Origin: Clostridiales bacterium
GTDB taxonomy: Bacteria > Bacillota > Clostridia > Peptostreptococcales > Anaerovoracaceae
Direction of reading: 5' to 3'
Assembly (NCBI GenBank): GCA_012735285.1
Contig: JAAYHT010000259.1
Span: 1-18,706, forward strand
DNA length: 18,706 nucleotides
Below, piece after piece: positions 1 to 8,624 of the stretch; positions within the stretch are counted from its first letter, which is position 1; each line of letters starts with the position of its first letter. Below the pieces are notes generated by a model. That model was not told the origin of the DNA. It was given only the letters and a program-made list of their open reading frames with translations, and did not search any database. The translations under genes and the position numbers were made by a program.

Positions 1-1
1 A

Positions 2-2821
2 ATTGATACAATAATAGCTAAAGCTCTTCCCGCCCTATTAAAATGGCAGAATCAAGACGGAAGCTTCTACGCTAGTTGGACGGGAGAAGGCTTCTTTGAC
101 AGCTTTACAAGCAAACAAGTTATGATAGCTCTATACTGTATTGCTTCTGAGTCTAATATCTTTAATATGATCGATCTAAACGAAGATAAATTGGTCAGTG
201 TTTATGTACGTGTTGAATCAGACAAGCACCTTCCTATAGATGAAAGAATCACAGTAGCTAAGGATAAGAATACGGTTGCTGACGCTATAGAATTGGCAAA
301 GCAAAAGCCAGGCTATACAGATGAATTTAATTACGAGGACTATAATTTTATACTCAATGGTAGTCTATCTTCTTCTAGTAGCGTAATTGATTTGGATTCA
401 AATGAAATATTAATGTTAGATATTGATGTTACAACACGTTCTGCTTTTGAAACTAACTACCTTTCAGGGGAAATGAACACTCCGCAAACAATAAAACTTA
501 TAAATCCAGAAACTTATGAGCCTCTTTCTGGAGTTGCAGTTACTATAGATGGCAGTTATGTCGGGTATCAAGACTTTCCACCCTACGATCCTCTAGAAAC
601 AGATATTAATGGAATGTTCACAATACCTGCGGATAAATTTTTAGAAGCGGGAGAATATATTGTATCTACTTCATCGGCAGGAATCTCAAGAGATATTTGC
701 GTGATCAGTATAAATCCAGGTAGTAGTGACTCTAAAACAGTAAGTGTAAGAGTAGAAGGAATAAATGAAAACATTGTTTATGAAAAAGATATAACAGTTA
801 CAAGCTCAGGTGATAAAATCTTGACGGCACAAGATGCTCTGGAAAAAGCTTTAGATGAGAATAATGTTGATTATAGTATTTATGATTCAGGCTATATCTT
901 TTCAATAGACAGTATTGAAGAGGATTTCGTAAATACAGGTTATTTTTGGAACTTCTATATTAATGAAGGATCCGCACCTGTAGGCATAGGAAGCTATGTT
1001 ATTGAAGATGGTGACGAAATCCTCATCTTTTATGGTAAGTATGGCGTAACTCTATTCCCTAAAATGGAGGTTAATTATAACGAAAATTCAAAACTTTTAG
1101 AAGTTACAGTAAAGGATAAAGCATCAGGCGATCCCATTGAAGGAGTTGCCGTCAGTCTCAATAATAGTGTAACGGAAGTGACTGATGAAAATGGTACTGT
1201 AACCTTCTCAGGGATAGGTGCAGGTTCCTATAGTTTACAAGTGGAAAAATATGAAGATGGTTTGCCTTTAATTGTGCGCCTAGCTCCTGATTATGTAATA
1301 AATATCTACGAGGAAACAGTTGTAGATAATGAAAATGAGACTATAGATTTAAGCAGTGTACCCTCTACTACACCTCAATCCATAACAGTAGCTGAAGATG
1401 TTTTAAATCCCAGCCTTAAAGTATCTTCTAATGAGTTGCCTGAAATTATAGTTAATAGTAATAATGCAAATGGTGTTAAGCTTTTGATTCCTGCCGGAAC
1501 GACAGTTTCAGGCACCGATTGGGACAATGTAATTGAACTTCCGAAAACTGAATCGGTTTCACTGCCTGATAAAAACGTTTCAAAAGCCATTCGTGTAGGT
1601 TCTAGCAACAGCTTGAATTTCAGCAAAGCTGTAAGGTTGCTATTTCCGGGGGATGCAAATAGAAAAGTAGGCTATATTGATCAAAACAATGAGTTTAACG
1701 AAATAACAGAAACATTGCCTATAGATAGCGGGGATGTATTAAAGGGATCAGAAGGTAAGCTTGCTGTAGGAGATGACCTTGTAGTATGGACAAAGCATAT
1801 GACCACCTTTGTCACATACGCTGATGGTTCAACGGGTTCCGGTGGCAGTGGAAGTCAGAAGGATACAGCAACGGTTAAAGTAATAGGCTATAAGGGAAGG
1901 GTAATATTAGATACGACAAGTATGGAGATAAACAATGATACTGCCTATAGCATATTAATCAGGACAGGACTAGATGTTGAGGAAAGCGGTGGTTATGTTT
2001 CATCGATAGAAGGGTTGGCCGAGAAGGATTACGGGCCTTATAGCGGATGGAAATATAGTGTAAATGGCTATTATCCGTCTATAAGTGCAAAGAGTTATAG
2101 GCTTAAGGATGGAGACAGGGTAGTTTGGAAATATGTTATAGATGTGGATGAGGACGAAAAAGATCTTGAAGTGGAGCTTAAGGAGCTAGAAGAAGGGTCT
2201 AATATAGATGTGGCTTTGAAGCGTTTTAAAGATGTAAAAGAGAAGGATTGGTTCTGTGAATCTGTAGGTTATCTAACTAAGCTGGGTATTATAACCGGTA
2301 TGACTGAAGATACTTTCGCCCCATATAATCAAATAACAAGGGCAGAGCTAGCTATGATACTTGCCAAATCTTCAGGTGCTAATCTAAAAGAGTATTCTAA
2401 TTTAGAGTCTTCGTTTAAAGATGTGAAGCCTAGTGACTGGTTTAATGAAGCGGTTATTTGGGCAGAAGAGTTTGGAATAGTTAAAGGTTATAAACTATCT
2501 GATGGCAGCTTTGTATTCAGGCCTAATAACAATATTACTAGGCAGGAGATGGCTGTCATGATATACAACTTTATTAACCTAAAAGACTTAGAAATAGAGG
2601 ATAAAAACTCTGCGATAGGCTTTAAAGATGAGAATGAAATTGCAGATTATGCGAAACAAGCAGTGTCTATGATGCAAAGAAAGGGCATAATCAACGGCGT
2701 TAAGAATCAAGATGGAAGTTATAGCTTTTTACCTGTAAACAATGCAACTAGGGCAGAAGCAGCCGTAATGATTAAGCCTGTTATAGAACAAATAGAAAAA
2801 TTGCAAGAAAATGAGAAATAG
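2..2821 (+). CDS. SLH-anchored surface protein with transcobalamin-like (prenyltransferase repeat + DUF4430) plan; 5' end outside window
   Basis: The reading frame is open from base 2, so the gene starts upstream and the ATG at 122 is internal. Codons before it encode an LLKWQNQDGSF-type repeat, as at the end of squalene-cyclase/prenyltransferase alpha-toroids. Numbering from the ATG at 122, three DUF4430 domains lie at about 25-105, 204-308 and 620-705; the last two keep the WNFYINEG and GWKYSVNG motifs of this fold. Carboxypeptidase-regulatory-like beta domains are at about 115-190 and 318-380, a Gly/Ser linker near 575, and three SLH domains from about 733 to the end (ITRAE, ITRQE, ATRAE motifs). 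SLH domains bind secondary cell-wall polymer, so the protein is displayed on the cell surface. Alpha-toroid plus DUF4430 is the plan of intrinsic factor and transcobalamin, so corrinoid binding is plausible but inferred. Its 3' end overlaps the convergent gene by 41 bp. Confidence 0.85.
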   Translation: MDTIIAKALPALLKWQNQDGSFYASWTGEGFFDSFTSKQVMIALYCIASESNIFNMIDLNEDKLVSVYVRVESDKHLPIDERITVAKDKNTVADAIELAKQKPGYTDEFNYEDYNFILNGSLSSSSSVIDLDSNEILMLDIDVTTRSAFETNYLSGEMNTPQTIKLINPETYEPLSGVAVTIDGSYVGYQDFPPYDPLETDINGMFTIPADKFLEAGEYIVSTSSAGISRDICVISINPGSSDSKTVSVRVEGINENIVYEKDITVTSSGDKILTAQDALEKALDENNVDYSIYDSGYIFSIDSIEEDFVNTGYFWNFYINEGSAPVGIGSYVIEDGDEILIFYGKYGVTLFPKMEVNYNENSKLLEVTVKDKASGDPIEGVAVSLNNSVTEVTDENGTVTFSGIGAGSYSLQVEKYEDGLPLIVRLAPDYVINIYEETVVDNENETIDLSSVPSTTPQSITVAEDVLNPSLKVSSNELPEIIVNSNNANGVKLLIPAGTTVSGTDWDNVIELPKTESVSLPDKNVSKAIRVGSSNSLNFSKAVRLLFPGDANRKVGYIDQNNEFNEITETLPIDSGDVLKGSEGKLAVGDDLVVWTKHMTTFVTYADGSTGSGGSGSQKDTATVKVIGYKGRVILDTTSMEINNDTAYSILIRTGLDVEESGGYVSSIEGLAEKDYGPYSGWKYSVNGYYPSISAKSYRLKDGDRVVWKYVIDVDEDEKDLEVELKELEEGSNIDVALKRFKDVKEKDWFCESVGYLTKLGIITGMTEDTFAPYNQITRAELAMILAKSSGANLKEYSNLESSFKDVKPSDWFNEAVIWAEEFGIVKGYKLSDGSFVFRPNNNITRQEMAVMIYNFINLKDLEIEDKNSAIGFKDENEIADYAKQAVSMMQRKGIINGVKNQDGSYSFLPVNNATRAEAAVMIKPVIEQIEKLQENEK

Positions 2822-3434
2822 AACCCAGCAGTATAAATATATGGAACAGCTCGTGAAATCCCCAGGACTTTGAAATATTTGGCCGTTTTAGGACGTATAT
2901 TATGGCTCCTGTAGAGTAAAATATTCCGCCAACAAAAATGAGGGCCATGCAATTAGAAGGTACTGCATGAAATGATTTATAGTCGTATACCACAGCCCAA
3001 CCAAGCAGCAGGTAAAAGGCGGTCGAGAGCAAGCGGGGTGCATTGAGCCATAGAAGCTTTACAATTATGCCTATGATAGCCACAGCCCACATAATTGATG
3101 TGAATATATAGCCGTAGGGCTTGTCCAAATATATTAAAGTTATAGGGGTATAAGTACCTGCAATGAGCACATAGATCATGGCATGGTCTAATTTACGCAG
3201 GCGTGCTATGCGCTCCTTGGTAGTGTTGACATAATGGTAGATGGTGCTGGCGCTGTAAAGAGCAACTAGTGATAGGCCGAAGATTACAGCCCCTATAAGC
3301 GGTATAGGAGAAAAATCAGTTATTACTGTGCAATAGATGATCATTGCCAAGGATCCTATTGCTGAAAGAATAGCACCAATTGCATGCGTATAGCTGCTTA
3401 TGGGGTCTCTGGCCTTCTTAAAGTATCTATACAT
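2781..3434 (-). CDS. Hemolysin III / YqfA-like (PAQR superfamily) membrane protein
   Basis: The 217-residue product fits the hemolysin III family in length and pattern: about seven hydrophobic segments and conserved polar motifs. These include an early SYTHAIGA (His), SASTIYHY after the second segment, RLRKLDHAMIYVLIAGTYTP in the middle, and a C-terminal GFHELFHIFILLGS with the paired histidines of the presumed metal site. The start is ATG 3434, because AGGAGG lies six bases upstream; the frame stays open to 3509 but those extra codons have no ribosome binding site. The family is integral to the inner membrane; cytolytic activity was reported for a Bacillus cereus member, but the physiological role is mostly unknown. 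It is convergent with the SLH gene (41-bp overlap at the 3' ends) and divergent from the DUF1836 operon. Family assignment is confident, function is not. Confidence 0.85.
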   Translation of the reverse strand: MYRYFKKARDPISSYTHAIGAILSAIGSLAMIIYCTVITDFSPIPLIGAVIFGLSLVALYSASTIYHYVNTTKERIARLRKLDHAMIYVLIAGTYTPITLIYLDKPYGYIFTSIMWAVAIIGIIVKLLWLNAPRLLSTAFYLLLGWAVVYDYKSFHAVPSNCMALIFVGGIFYSTGAIIYVLKRPNISKSWGFHELFHIFILLGSISHFLAIFLFVL

Positions 3435-3481
3435 ACTCTTCCTCCTAAGGATGTAGTAATTAAAACTATATTGCATGATAT

Positions 3482-3509
3482 ATAATACCATATAATAAAG
3501 ATTAAGCAA
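3482..3509 (-). promoter_or_regulatory. Possible promoter of the hemolysin III gene
   Basis: On the minus strand TTGCTT (3504-3509) and TATTAT (3482-3487) are separated by 16 bases, about 45 bases ahead of the ribosome binding site. Plausible SigA-type promoter by eye; the region is AT-rich, so chance matches are easy. Confidence 0.4.
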
Positions 3510-3515
3510 ACTGAA

Positions 3516-3544
3516 TTGTAATATTAAATAAGACTAAGTATAAT
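3516..3544 (+). promoter_or_regulatory. Promoter of the DUF1836-ECF transporter operon
   Basis: TTGTAA (3516-3521) and TATAAT (3539-3544) are spaced by 17 bases, and a strong GGAGGG ribosome binding site follows ahead of ATG 3569. The short leader (about 20 nt) leaves no room for a riboswitch, so any vitamin control of this operon would have to act through a protein. Confidence 0.6.
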
Positions 3545-3568
3545 TTATACGTTTGGAGGGAGAGAAAA

Positions 3569-4117
3569 ATGTCAAATAAAGGCTACGAACAAATAATTAA
3601 TGCTGTTATCAACGATAGCGACATATATTTATCTGATATACCAGAAATCGATCTCTATATGGATCAGATTATTTCACTTATTGAAGATAAGTATAAGGAT
3701 CATAAGAAGTCACCGAAGGATAAGCTCTTGACGAAGACAATGATTAATAACTACAGCAAAGAGGGCATTATAAAACCCATCAAAGGGAAAAAGTACTCAA
3801 GGGCTCATATTATACAGATGCTCATGATTTACTCTATGAAAAATACCTTAACTATTAAAGAGATAAAAGAAGTATTTATCAGTGGGAACTTTGATAAAGA
3901 CACCTTGATTAAATGCTATGAAGACTTTATTGAAGATAAATCAAAGATAAGGCAAATGACGAAAGAAATGGTGACTTCTTTTATGGAAGATAAGAATCTA
4001 ACCCTTGAAGAGGATAGTGATAAATTAGTCGCTCTTCTTGGAATCACAGCAATGTCTTCATATATGAAGAACATTGCACAAAGAATAATTGATGAATATT
4101 TCATGGAAGGTAAATAA
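3569..4117 (+). CDS. DUF1836 family protein, probable MerR-like HTH regulator
   Basis: The 182-residue soluble protein matches the DUF1836 family: an N-terminal helical stretch (LYMDQIISLIEDKY, about 29-43), then a MerR-like wing/helix section at about 54-90 with LTKTMINNYSKEGIIKPI and YSRAHIIQML, then an all-helical C-terminus. The MINNY..GII..P..GKKYSR pattern resembles the DNA-binding part of MerR-type regulators, so a transcription factor role is likely, but no ligand or target is known. It is the first gene of the ECF operon and its stop lies one base before the TTG start proposed for the T component, which suggests local or autogenous control of the transporter. That regulatory link is inference from position. 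Confidence 0.7.
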   Translation: MSNKGYEQIINAVINDSDIYLSDIPEIDLYMDQIISLIEDKYKDHKKSPKDKLLTKTMINNYSKEGIIKPIKGKKYSRAHIIQMLMIYSMKNTLTIKEIKEVFISGNFDKDTLIKCYEDFIEDKSKIRQMTKEMVTSFMEDKNLTLEEDSDKLVALLGITAMSSYMKNIAQRIIDEYFMEGK

Positions 4118-4118
4118 G

Positions 4119-4997
4119 TTGAAGGACACATTTGCTACTTATCATCCAATTATCAACTTCATATATTTCTGTGCTGTGATAGTACTCAGCATGTTGTTTT
4201 TGCATCCGATCTTTTTGGCAATAACAATTGCTGGTTCACTTACATATTCAATTAGCTTAAACGGCAGAAAGGGTCTAAGACAGATAGCTATCTACCTTGT
4301 ACCCATGATGATTCTTGCTGCTTTAATCAATCCTCTTTTTAATCACAGAGGTGTAACAATAATAGGTTACTTTAACAATAATCCGATCACGCTTGAATCA
4401 ATTTACTATGGAATTGCTGTAGGGATTATGTTTGGCTCAGTAATTCTCTGGTTTTCATGCTTTTATTCTGTTTTTACCACGGACAAGCTTACCTATTTGT
4501 TTGGAAGGGTAGCTCCTTCCCTGTCTTTAATACTATCCATGGTACTTAGATTTGTACCAAGGTTTAAAACACAGCTGAGGATAATTACAAATGGCCAGAA
4601 GTGTCTTGGACGTAATGTAACAGATGGAACTGTTGGCCAGAGAGTGAAGAACGGTATTAAAATATTATCGATAATGATAAGTTGGGCTTTGGAAAACTCA
4701 ATTGAAACTGCCGATTCAATGAAATCAAGGGGATACGGATTACCAGGAAGGACAAGCTTTTCAATCTACCGTTTTGATGCTAGAGACAAAATAGCATTAT
4801 TAGTACTGATTATACTGATAGTTTTGATATCATACGGAGCCTTGATGGACTGGTACCAGATTCAGTATTTCCCTTCTATTAAAGTAAAATATGATAAACC
4901 AGCTATATTTGCAATATATTTTGCGCTGTGCTTTGCACCTACATTTCTTAATATTTGGGAGGCTATTAAGTGGAAACGTTTAAAATCGAAGATTTAA
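4119..4997 (+). CDS. ecfT: ECF transporter transmembrane component T (EcfT)
   Basis: This is the integral membrane scaffold of an energy-coupling-factor importer, linking the ATPases to a substrate-binding S component. The 292-residue product has hydrophobic segments near the N-terminus (about 10-55), two in the middle (about 65-135) and one close to the C-terminus, and between them the long cytoplasmic coupling-helix region. The EcfT signature SMKSRGYG lies at about 203-210. The frame is open upstream from TTG 4089/ATG 4092, but TTG 4119 is preferred: GGAAGG sits eight bases upstream (4105-4110) and the resulting start, (M)KDTFATYHPIINF, is typical for the family. It follows the DUF1836 gene by one base and overlaps the ATPase gene by 28 bp, implying translational coupling. 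Substrate specificity lies in the S component, not here. Confidence 0.88.
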   Translation: MKDTFATYHPIINFIYFCAVIVLSMLFLHPIFLAITIAGSLTYSISLNGRKGLRQIAIYLVPMMILAALINPLFNHRGVTIIGYFNNNPITLESIYYGIAVGIMFGSVILWFSCFYSVFTTDKLTYLFGRVAPSLSLILSMVLRFVPRFKTQLRIITNGQKCLGRNVTDGTVGQRVKNGIKILSIMISWALENSIETADSMKSRGYGLPGRTSFSIYRFDARDKIALLVLIILIVLISYGALMDWYQIQYFPSIKVKYDKPAIFAIYFALCFAPTFLNIWEAIKWKRLKSKI

Positions 4998-6640
4998 GCT
5001 TTTATTACCCATTAAAAGAACAGGCTGCTTTATCCAAGGTAAACCTCACAGTAGGCTATGGTGAGTTTATTGTAATCTGCGGGCAGACAGGGTGCGGAAA
5101 GAGTACCCTTTTGAGAAATCTCAAGACAGTGTTGGCACCCCATGGCAAGAGGGAGGGCCAGGTATATTTCTATGGGAGAGCTTTGGAAACCGTTGAATTT
5201 AGAGAGCAGGCTAAGAGAATAGGATTTGTTTTGCAAAATCCCGACAACCAAATTGTTACAGATAAGGTGTGGCATGAGCTTGCCTTTGGGCTTGAAAACC
5301 TAGGCTATGATACAAAGACCATCAGATTAAGGGTTGCTGAAATGGCCAGCTTCTTTGGCATACAAGAATGGTTTATGAAGAATGTTTCGGAACTATCAGG
5401 AGGCCAAAAACAGCTACTTAATTTAGCTTCAGTAATGGCTATGCAGCCTGATGTTTTAATATTAGATGAACCCACTTCTCAGCTTGATCCAATAGCTGCA
5501 GTGGATTTCCTTGAGACTGTACAAAAGATCAATCGAGAGATAGGGACTACAGTGATTATTTCAGAGCACCGCCTAGAAGATGTGATTACGATGGCAGATA
5601 GGGTTATAGTATTGGATAAGGGAAGGTTAATTGTAGATGACACTCCAAGAAATGTAGGTAAAATTTTATCTGAAATCAATCATCCAATGCTTGCTGCTAT
5701 GCCAACTTCAATGCAGGTTTTTAGTGAGCTATCTAATGAGGGTTGCTATCCTATCACCGTAAGGGAAGGAAGGAATTGGTTAACAGAGCTATTTAAAGAT
5801 AAAATTTTAAAAAGAGTGAAAGTTGATAATGGTTTAGAGGAAAGTAACAGTGGCAAGCCTGTTATAAAATTAAAAGATGTCTGGTTCCGCTATAACAGAG
5901 AAGGAAATGATGTCATCAAAGGACTGTCAATGGAGGTTTTACAGGGTCAAATATTCAGCATAGTAGGGGGAAACGCTACAGGTAAGAGTACTGCGTTACA
6001 AATAATAGGGGGAATTTTAAAACCCTACCGTGGAAAGGTCGAAATAGGGGGTAAAAAAATCACTAAACATGTCGATAAGGATATATTTAATAGAAAAATA
6101 GGCATATTACCTCAGAATCCAGAGGCACTTTTTGTAGAAAAAACTGTAAAAGATGATCTTAAAGAAGTACTAGATCACAAATCCTTAACGGAGAGGGAAG
6201 AACGTTTAAATGAGATTTGTGAGCTGGTCGAGATATCTGATCTTTTGGATTCCCATCCCTTTGACCTCTCAGGAGGAGAGCAGCAGAGGGTTGCCATTGC
6301 AAAGGTATTGCTACTAGAGCCTGAAATACTCCTCTTAGATGAACCTACAAAGGGGATGGACAGCTTTTTTAAACAGAAGTTGGCTAAGATTTTAGAAAAT
6401 CTTAAAAAGGAAGGAACAACTATTGTTTTAGTTTCCCATGATATAGAGTTTTGTGCTAAATACAGTGATGTTTGTGCAATGTTTTTCAACGGATCGGTAG
6501 TAACAGTTAATACTCCAAACAAATTTTTTTCCGGAAACAGTTTTTACACAACTGCAGCAAATAGGATGTCAAGACACATATTTGAAAATGCAGTTACAAC
6601 TAGGGATGTGATATGGTTATGTCAAGAGAATTTAGCATGA
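4970..6640 (+). CDS. Fused ECF transporter ATP-binding protein (EcfA1-A2 type)
   Basis: The 556-residue protein carries two ABC ATPase domains in one chain; ECF transporters more often use two separate ATPases. Domain 1: Walker A GQTGCGKST (38-46), Q-loop LQNPDNQIV, signature LSGGQKQ and Walker B VLILDEPTSQLDP, then the H-loop ISEHRLEDV. Domain 2 (from about 298): Walker A GGNATGKST, Q-loop LPQNPEALF, signature LSGGEQQR and Walker B ILLLDEPTKGMD, with VSHDIEFC. All catalytic residues are present in both halves. The start is GTG 4970, with GGGAGG seven bases upstream, inside the end of the T gene. The protein hydrolyses ATP at the cytoplasmic face and drives import with the T component. It could serve both the S component downstream (6613) and the orphan one at 9281. 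Confidence 0.92.
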   Translation: METFKIEDLSFYYPLKEQAALSKVNLTVGYGEFIVICGQTGCGKSTLLRNLKTVLAPHGKREGQVYFYGRALETVEFREQAKRIGFVLQNPDNQIVTDKVWHELAFGLENLGYDTKTIRLRVAEMASFFGIQEWFMKNVSELSGGQKQLLNLASVMAMQPDVLILDEPTSQLDPIAAVDFLETVQKINREIGTTVIISEHRLEDVITMADRVIVLDKGRLIVDDTPRNVGKILSEINHPMLAAMPTSMQVFSELSNEGCYPITVREGRNWLTELFKDKILKRVKVDNGLEESNSGKPVIKLKDVWFRYNREGNDVIKGLSMEVLQGQIFSIVGGNATGKSTALQIIGGILKPYRGKVEIGGKKITKHVDKDIFNRKIGILPQNPEALFVEKTVKDDLKEVLDHKSLTEREERLNEICELVEISDLLDSHPFDLSGGEQQRVAIAKVLLLEPEILLLDEPTKGMDSFFKQKLAKILENLKKEGTTIVLVSHDIEFCAKYSDVCAMFFNGSVVTVNTPNKFFSGNSFYTTAANRMSRHIFENAVTTRDVIWLCQENLA

Positions 6641-7332
6641 ATAAGAGAATGATTTTATCGGCCTTGCTCATATTTATTGCTGTGCCAGCCACTATATTAA
6701 CCGGAGTCCTATTTCTAGATGACAGAAAGTATTATTTTATAAGCCTGATGGTCATTATATATGCTATGATTCCATTTTTCTTGAGGTTTGAGGGCCGAAG
6801 ACCCCAGGCAAGAGAGATAATCCTAATAGCAGTAATGACAGCAATTGCAGTGGCAGGGCGGGCTGCATTCTTTATGGTTCCACAGTTTAAACCTGTGATA
6901 GCGATTATAATAATAACAGGGGTATGCTTTGGCAGGGAGGCTGGATTCTTAGTAGGAGCCTTAACAGCTTTAATATCTAATTTTTATTTCGGTATGGGGC
7001 CATATACTCCATGGCAGATGTTTTGTTTAGGAATAATTGGTTTTTTAGCAGGTATTTTGACGCAGAAAGGGCTATTAAAAAAGAATAGACTGCATCTTTG
7101 TGTATATGGTGCGCTGTCTACTCTGTTTATTTTTGGCTTAATTATGGATTTCAGTTCAATTTTAATGTGGACATCAAGCATTACATGGGAATTGATAGTT
7201 GCAACCTATATCGCAGGTTCTATGTTTAATGTAATGCATGCCTTTGCAACCGTATTTTTTATATTCATCTTTTCAAAGCCTATGATAGAAAAGCTTGAGC
7301 GTGTTAAGGTAAAATATGGTGTAATGGAGTAA
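6613..7332 (+). CDS. ECF transporter substrate-binding (S) component, substrate unproven (corrinoid suspected)
   Basis: A very hydrophobic protein of 239 residues with about six transmembrane helices, as expected for an ECF S component. Recognisable features are an early helix with REIILIAVMTAIAVAGRAAF, the VPQFKPVIAIIIITGVCFGREAGFLVG-type helix pair (given here only as a pattern, about 92-117), and PYTPWQMFCLGIIGF. The start could be ATG 6613, 6619 or 6637; the last overlaps the ATPase stop as ATGA. Being last in an operon with its own T and double ATPase, it is the dedicated S subunit. Cobalamin or a related corrinoid is a guess, based on resemblance to S components often found beside DUF4430 proteins and on the SLH/DUF4430 gene nearby; no specificity residues can be read from the sequence. 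Confidence 0.75.
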   Translation: MVMSREFSMNKRMILSALLIFIAVPATILTGVLFLDDRKYYFISLMVIIYAMIPFFLRFEGRRPQAREIILIAVMTAIAVAGRAAFFMVPQFKPVIAIIIITGVCFGREAGFLVGALTALISNFYFGMGPYTPWQMFCLGIIGFLAGILTQKGLLKKNRLHLCVYGALSTLFIFGLIMDFSSILMWTSSITWELIVATYIAGSMFNVMHAFATVFFIFIFSKPMIEKLERVKVKYGVME

Positions 7333-7335
7333 CCC

Positions 7336-8469
7336 TTATACATAAACTCTTGGGACGCGTTTTCCGATCCTGGTCACTATTTCATAATTAATTGTACCGG
7401 TCTTTTCTGCAATTTCATCGGCTAAAATTGTTTTATCTCCTTGGGATCCAATCAGGACCACTTCATCATATTTCCTAACCCCTGGAATGTCAGTAACATC
7501 GATCATACACTGATCCATACAGATGTTTCCGACCACAGGAGCATATTGCCCCTTTACTATAACCCTTCCTTTTCCTGAAAGAAAACGAGGATAACCGTCC
7601 GCGTAACCTATAGGCAGCGTTGCTATCAAGCTTTCACGTTCTGTAACAAATTTTCTGCCATAGCTTATAGGAAAGCCCTTGGGTACACGCTTTAAAAATA
7701 CTATATTTGCCTTTAATGTCATAGCAGGTATCAGGTTAATCTTGCTTTTATCAACCTGATCTGAAGGATAGCAGCCATAAAGGATAATCCCTGGTCTTAC
7801 TGCGTCGAAATATGCCTCAGGAAGATCAATTATTGCAGCACTGTTTGCCAAAGTTTTAAAGGGAATAGGGATGCCGGCATCCTCCAAATCCTTATAGAAC
7901 TGATTAAAAATTTCTATTTGTTGATATGAATAGGTTTTATCTTTTTCATCTGCGGTAGCAAAGTGGGAGAATATGCCTTTGATTTTGATGTTAGGCAATT
8001 GCTTTATGCCTGTAATCTCTGTAATACTGTCCTTATTTGGCATAAAACCAATTCTTCCCATTCCAGTTTCTACAGCAAGCAGGATTTCAACAGTTTTTTT
8101 GGCTTCTACAGCTAATTTAGAGAGAACACGAGTCTCCATGTAGGATGCCAATACAGGTGTAATATCGTAATCTAAAAGTACATGATGATACACTGATGGA
8201 GTGAGCCCTAGCATAATTATTGGGCATTTGAATCCCGCCTTCCTTAAATCTATAGCTTCACTCAGTGTTGCAACCGCCAGCGTCGAGACTCCGTTATCTA
8301 GAAGTACTTTGGAAACTTCGATGGCACCGTGTCCATACCCATCTGCCTTTACTACTCCTATGATTTCAGTTTCTCCGACTATTCTCCTAATTTCATTGAT
8401 GTTATGTTCTATAGCTTTTAGATTGATTTCTGCCCAAACAGGTCTAAGAGTCTCCTTTAGCATCGACAT
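7336..8469 (-). CDS. alr: Alanine racemase
   Basis: A PLP-dependent enzyme interconverting L- and D-alanine for peptidoglycan. The 377-residue protein has the normal family length. The PLP lysine is K41 in VVKADGYGHGA; the alpha/beta barrel continues through GRIGFMP, SHFATADE and NSAAI; PISYGRKF contains the second catalytic tyrosine; and the C-terminal beta domain carries NICMDQCMIDVTD. Two start codons (8469 and 8463) share the upstream AAAGGA; 8463 has the better spacing and would give a 375-residue MLKETLRP start. The gene stands alone, with its own promoter (8507-8535), and its stop lies only three bases from the stop of the convergent S-component gene. Nothing is missing. Confidence 0.95.
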   Translation of the reverse strand: MSMLKETLRPVWAEINLKAIEHNINEIRRIVGETEIIGVVKADGYGHGAIEVSKVLLDNGVSTLAVATLSEAIDLRKAGFKCPIIMLGLTPSVYHHVLLDYDITPVLASYMETRVLSKLAVEAKKTVEILLAVETGMGRIGFMPNKDSITEITGIKQLPNIKIKGIFSHFATADEKDKTYSYQQIEIFNQFYKDLEDAGIPIPFKTLANSAAIIDLPEAYFDAVRPGIILYGCYPSDQVDKSKINLIPAMTLKANIVFLKRVPKGFPISYGRKFVTERESLIATLPIGYADGYPRFLSGKGRVIVKGQYAPVVGNICMDQCMIDVTDIPGVRKYDEVVLIGSQGDKTILADEIAEKTGTINYEIVTRIGKRVPRVYV

Positions 8470-8506
8470 TTTTCCTTTCAGTAGTGGTTTTCAGACTATT
8501 AGCAAT

Positions 8507-8535
8507 ATTATAAACAATTAGAGGTAATAATACAA
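8507..8535 (-). promoter_or_regulatory. Promoter of alanine racemase
   Basis: Minus-strand TTGTAT (8530-8535) and TATAAT (8507-8512) with exactly 17 bases between them, some 40 bases upstream of the start codon. A good vegetative promoter by eye. Confidence 0.55.
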
Positions 8536-8541
8536 TAAATT

Positions 8542-8602
8542 AAAAATGCAGGCCTAGCCTGTTTTGTACCCCTTTTGAATGAATTTAGGCCTGCCTGCAT
8601 TT
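8542..8602 (-). terminator. Probable rho-independent terminator after the CoA-binding gene
   Basis: Arms 8544-8556 and 8586-8602 pair over 13 bp (AAATGCAGG/CCTA halves) with a four-base bulge in the longer arm where CCTG is tandemly duplicated. On the minus strand the stem is followed by five T (8546-8542). The 29-base loop is larger than usual. It separates the CoA-binding gene from the alr promoter. Confidence 0.55.
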
Positions 8603-8624
8603 ATCTATAGGAATAACTTGTACA

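Noticed and set aside
4089..4118. Upstream start (TTG 4089 / ATG 4092) for the T component
   Set aside because: No ribosome binding site precedes it, and it adds ten residues unlike family N-termini; TTG 4119 has GGAAGG eight bases upstream.
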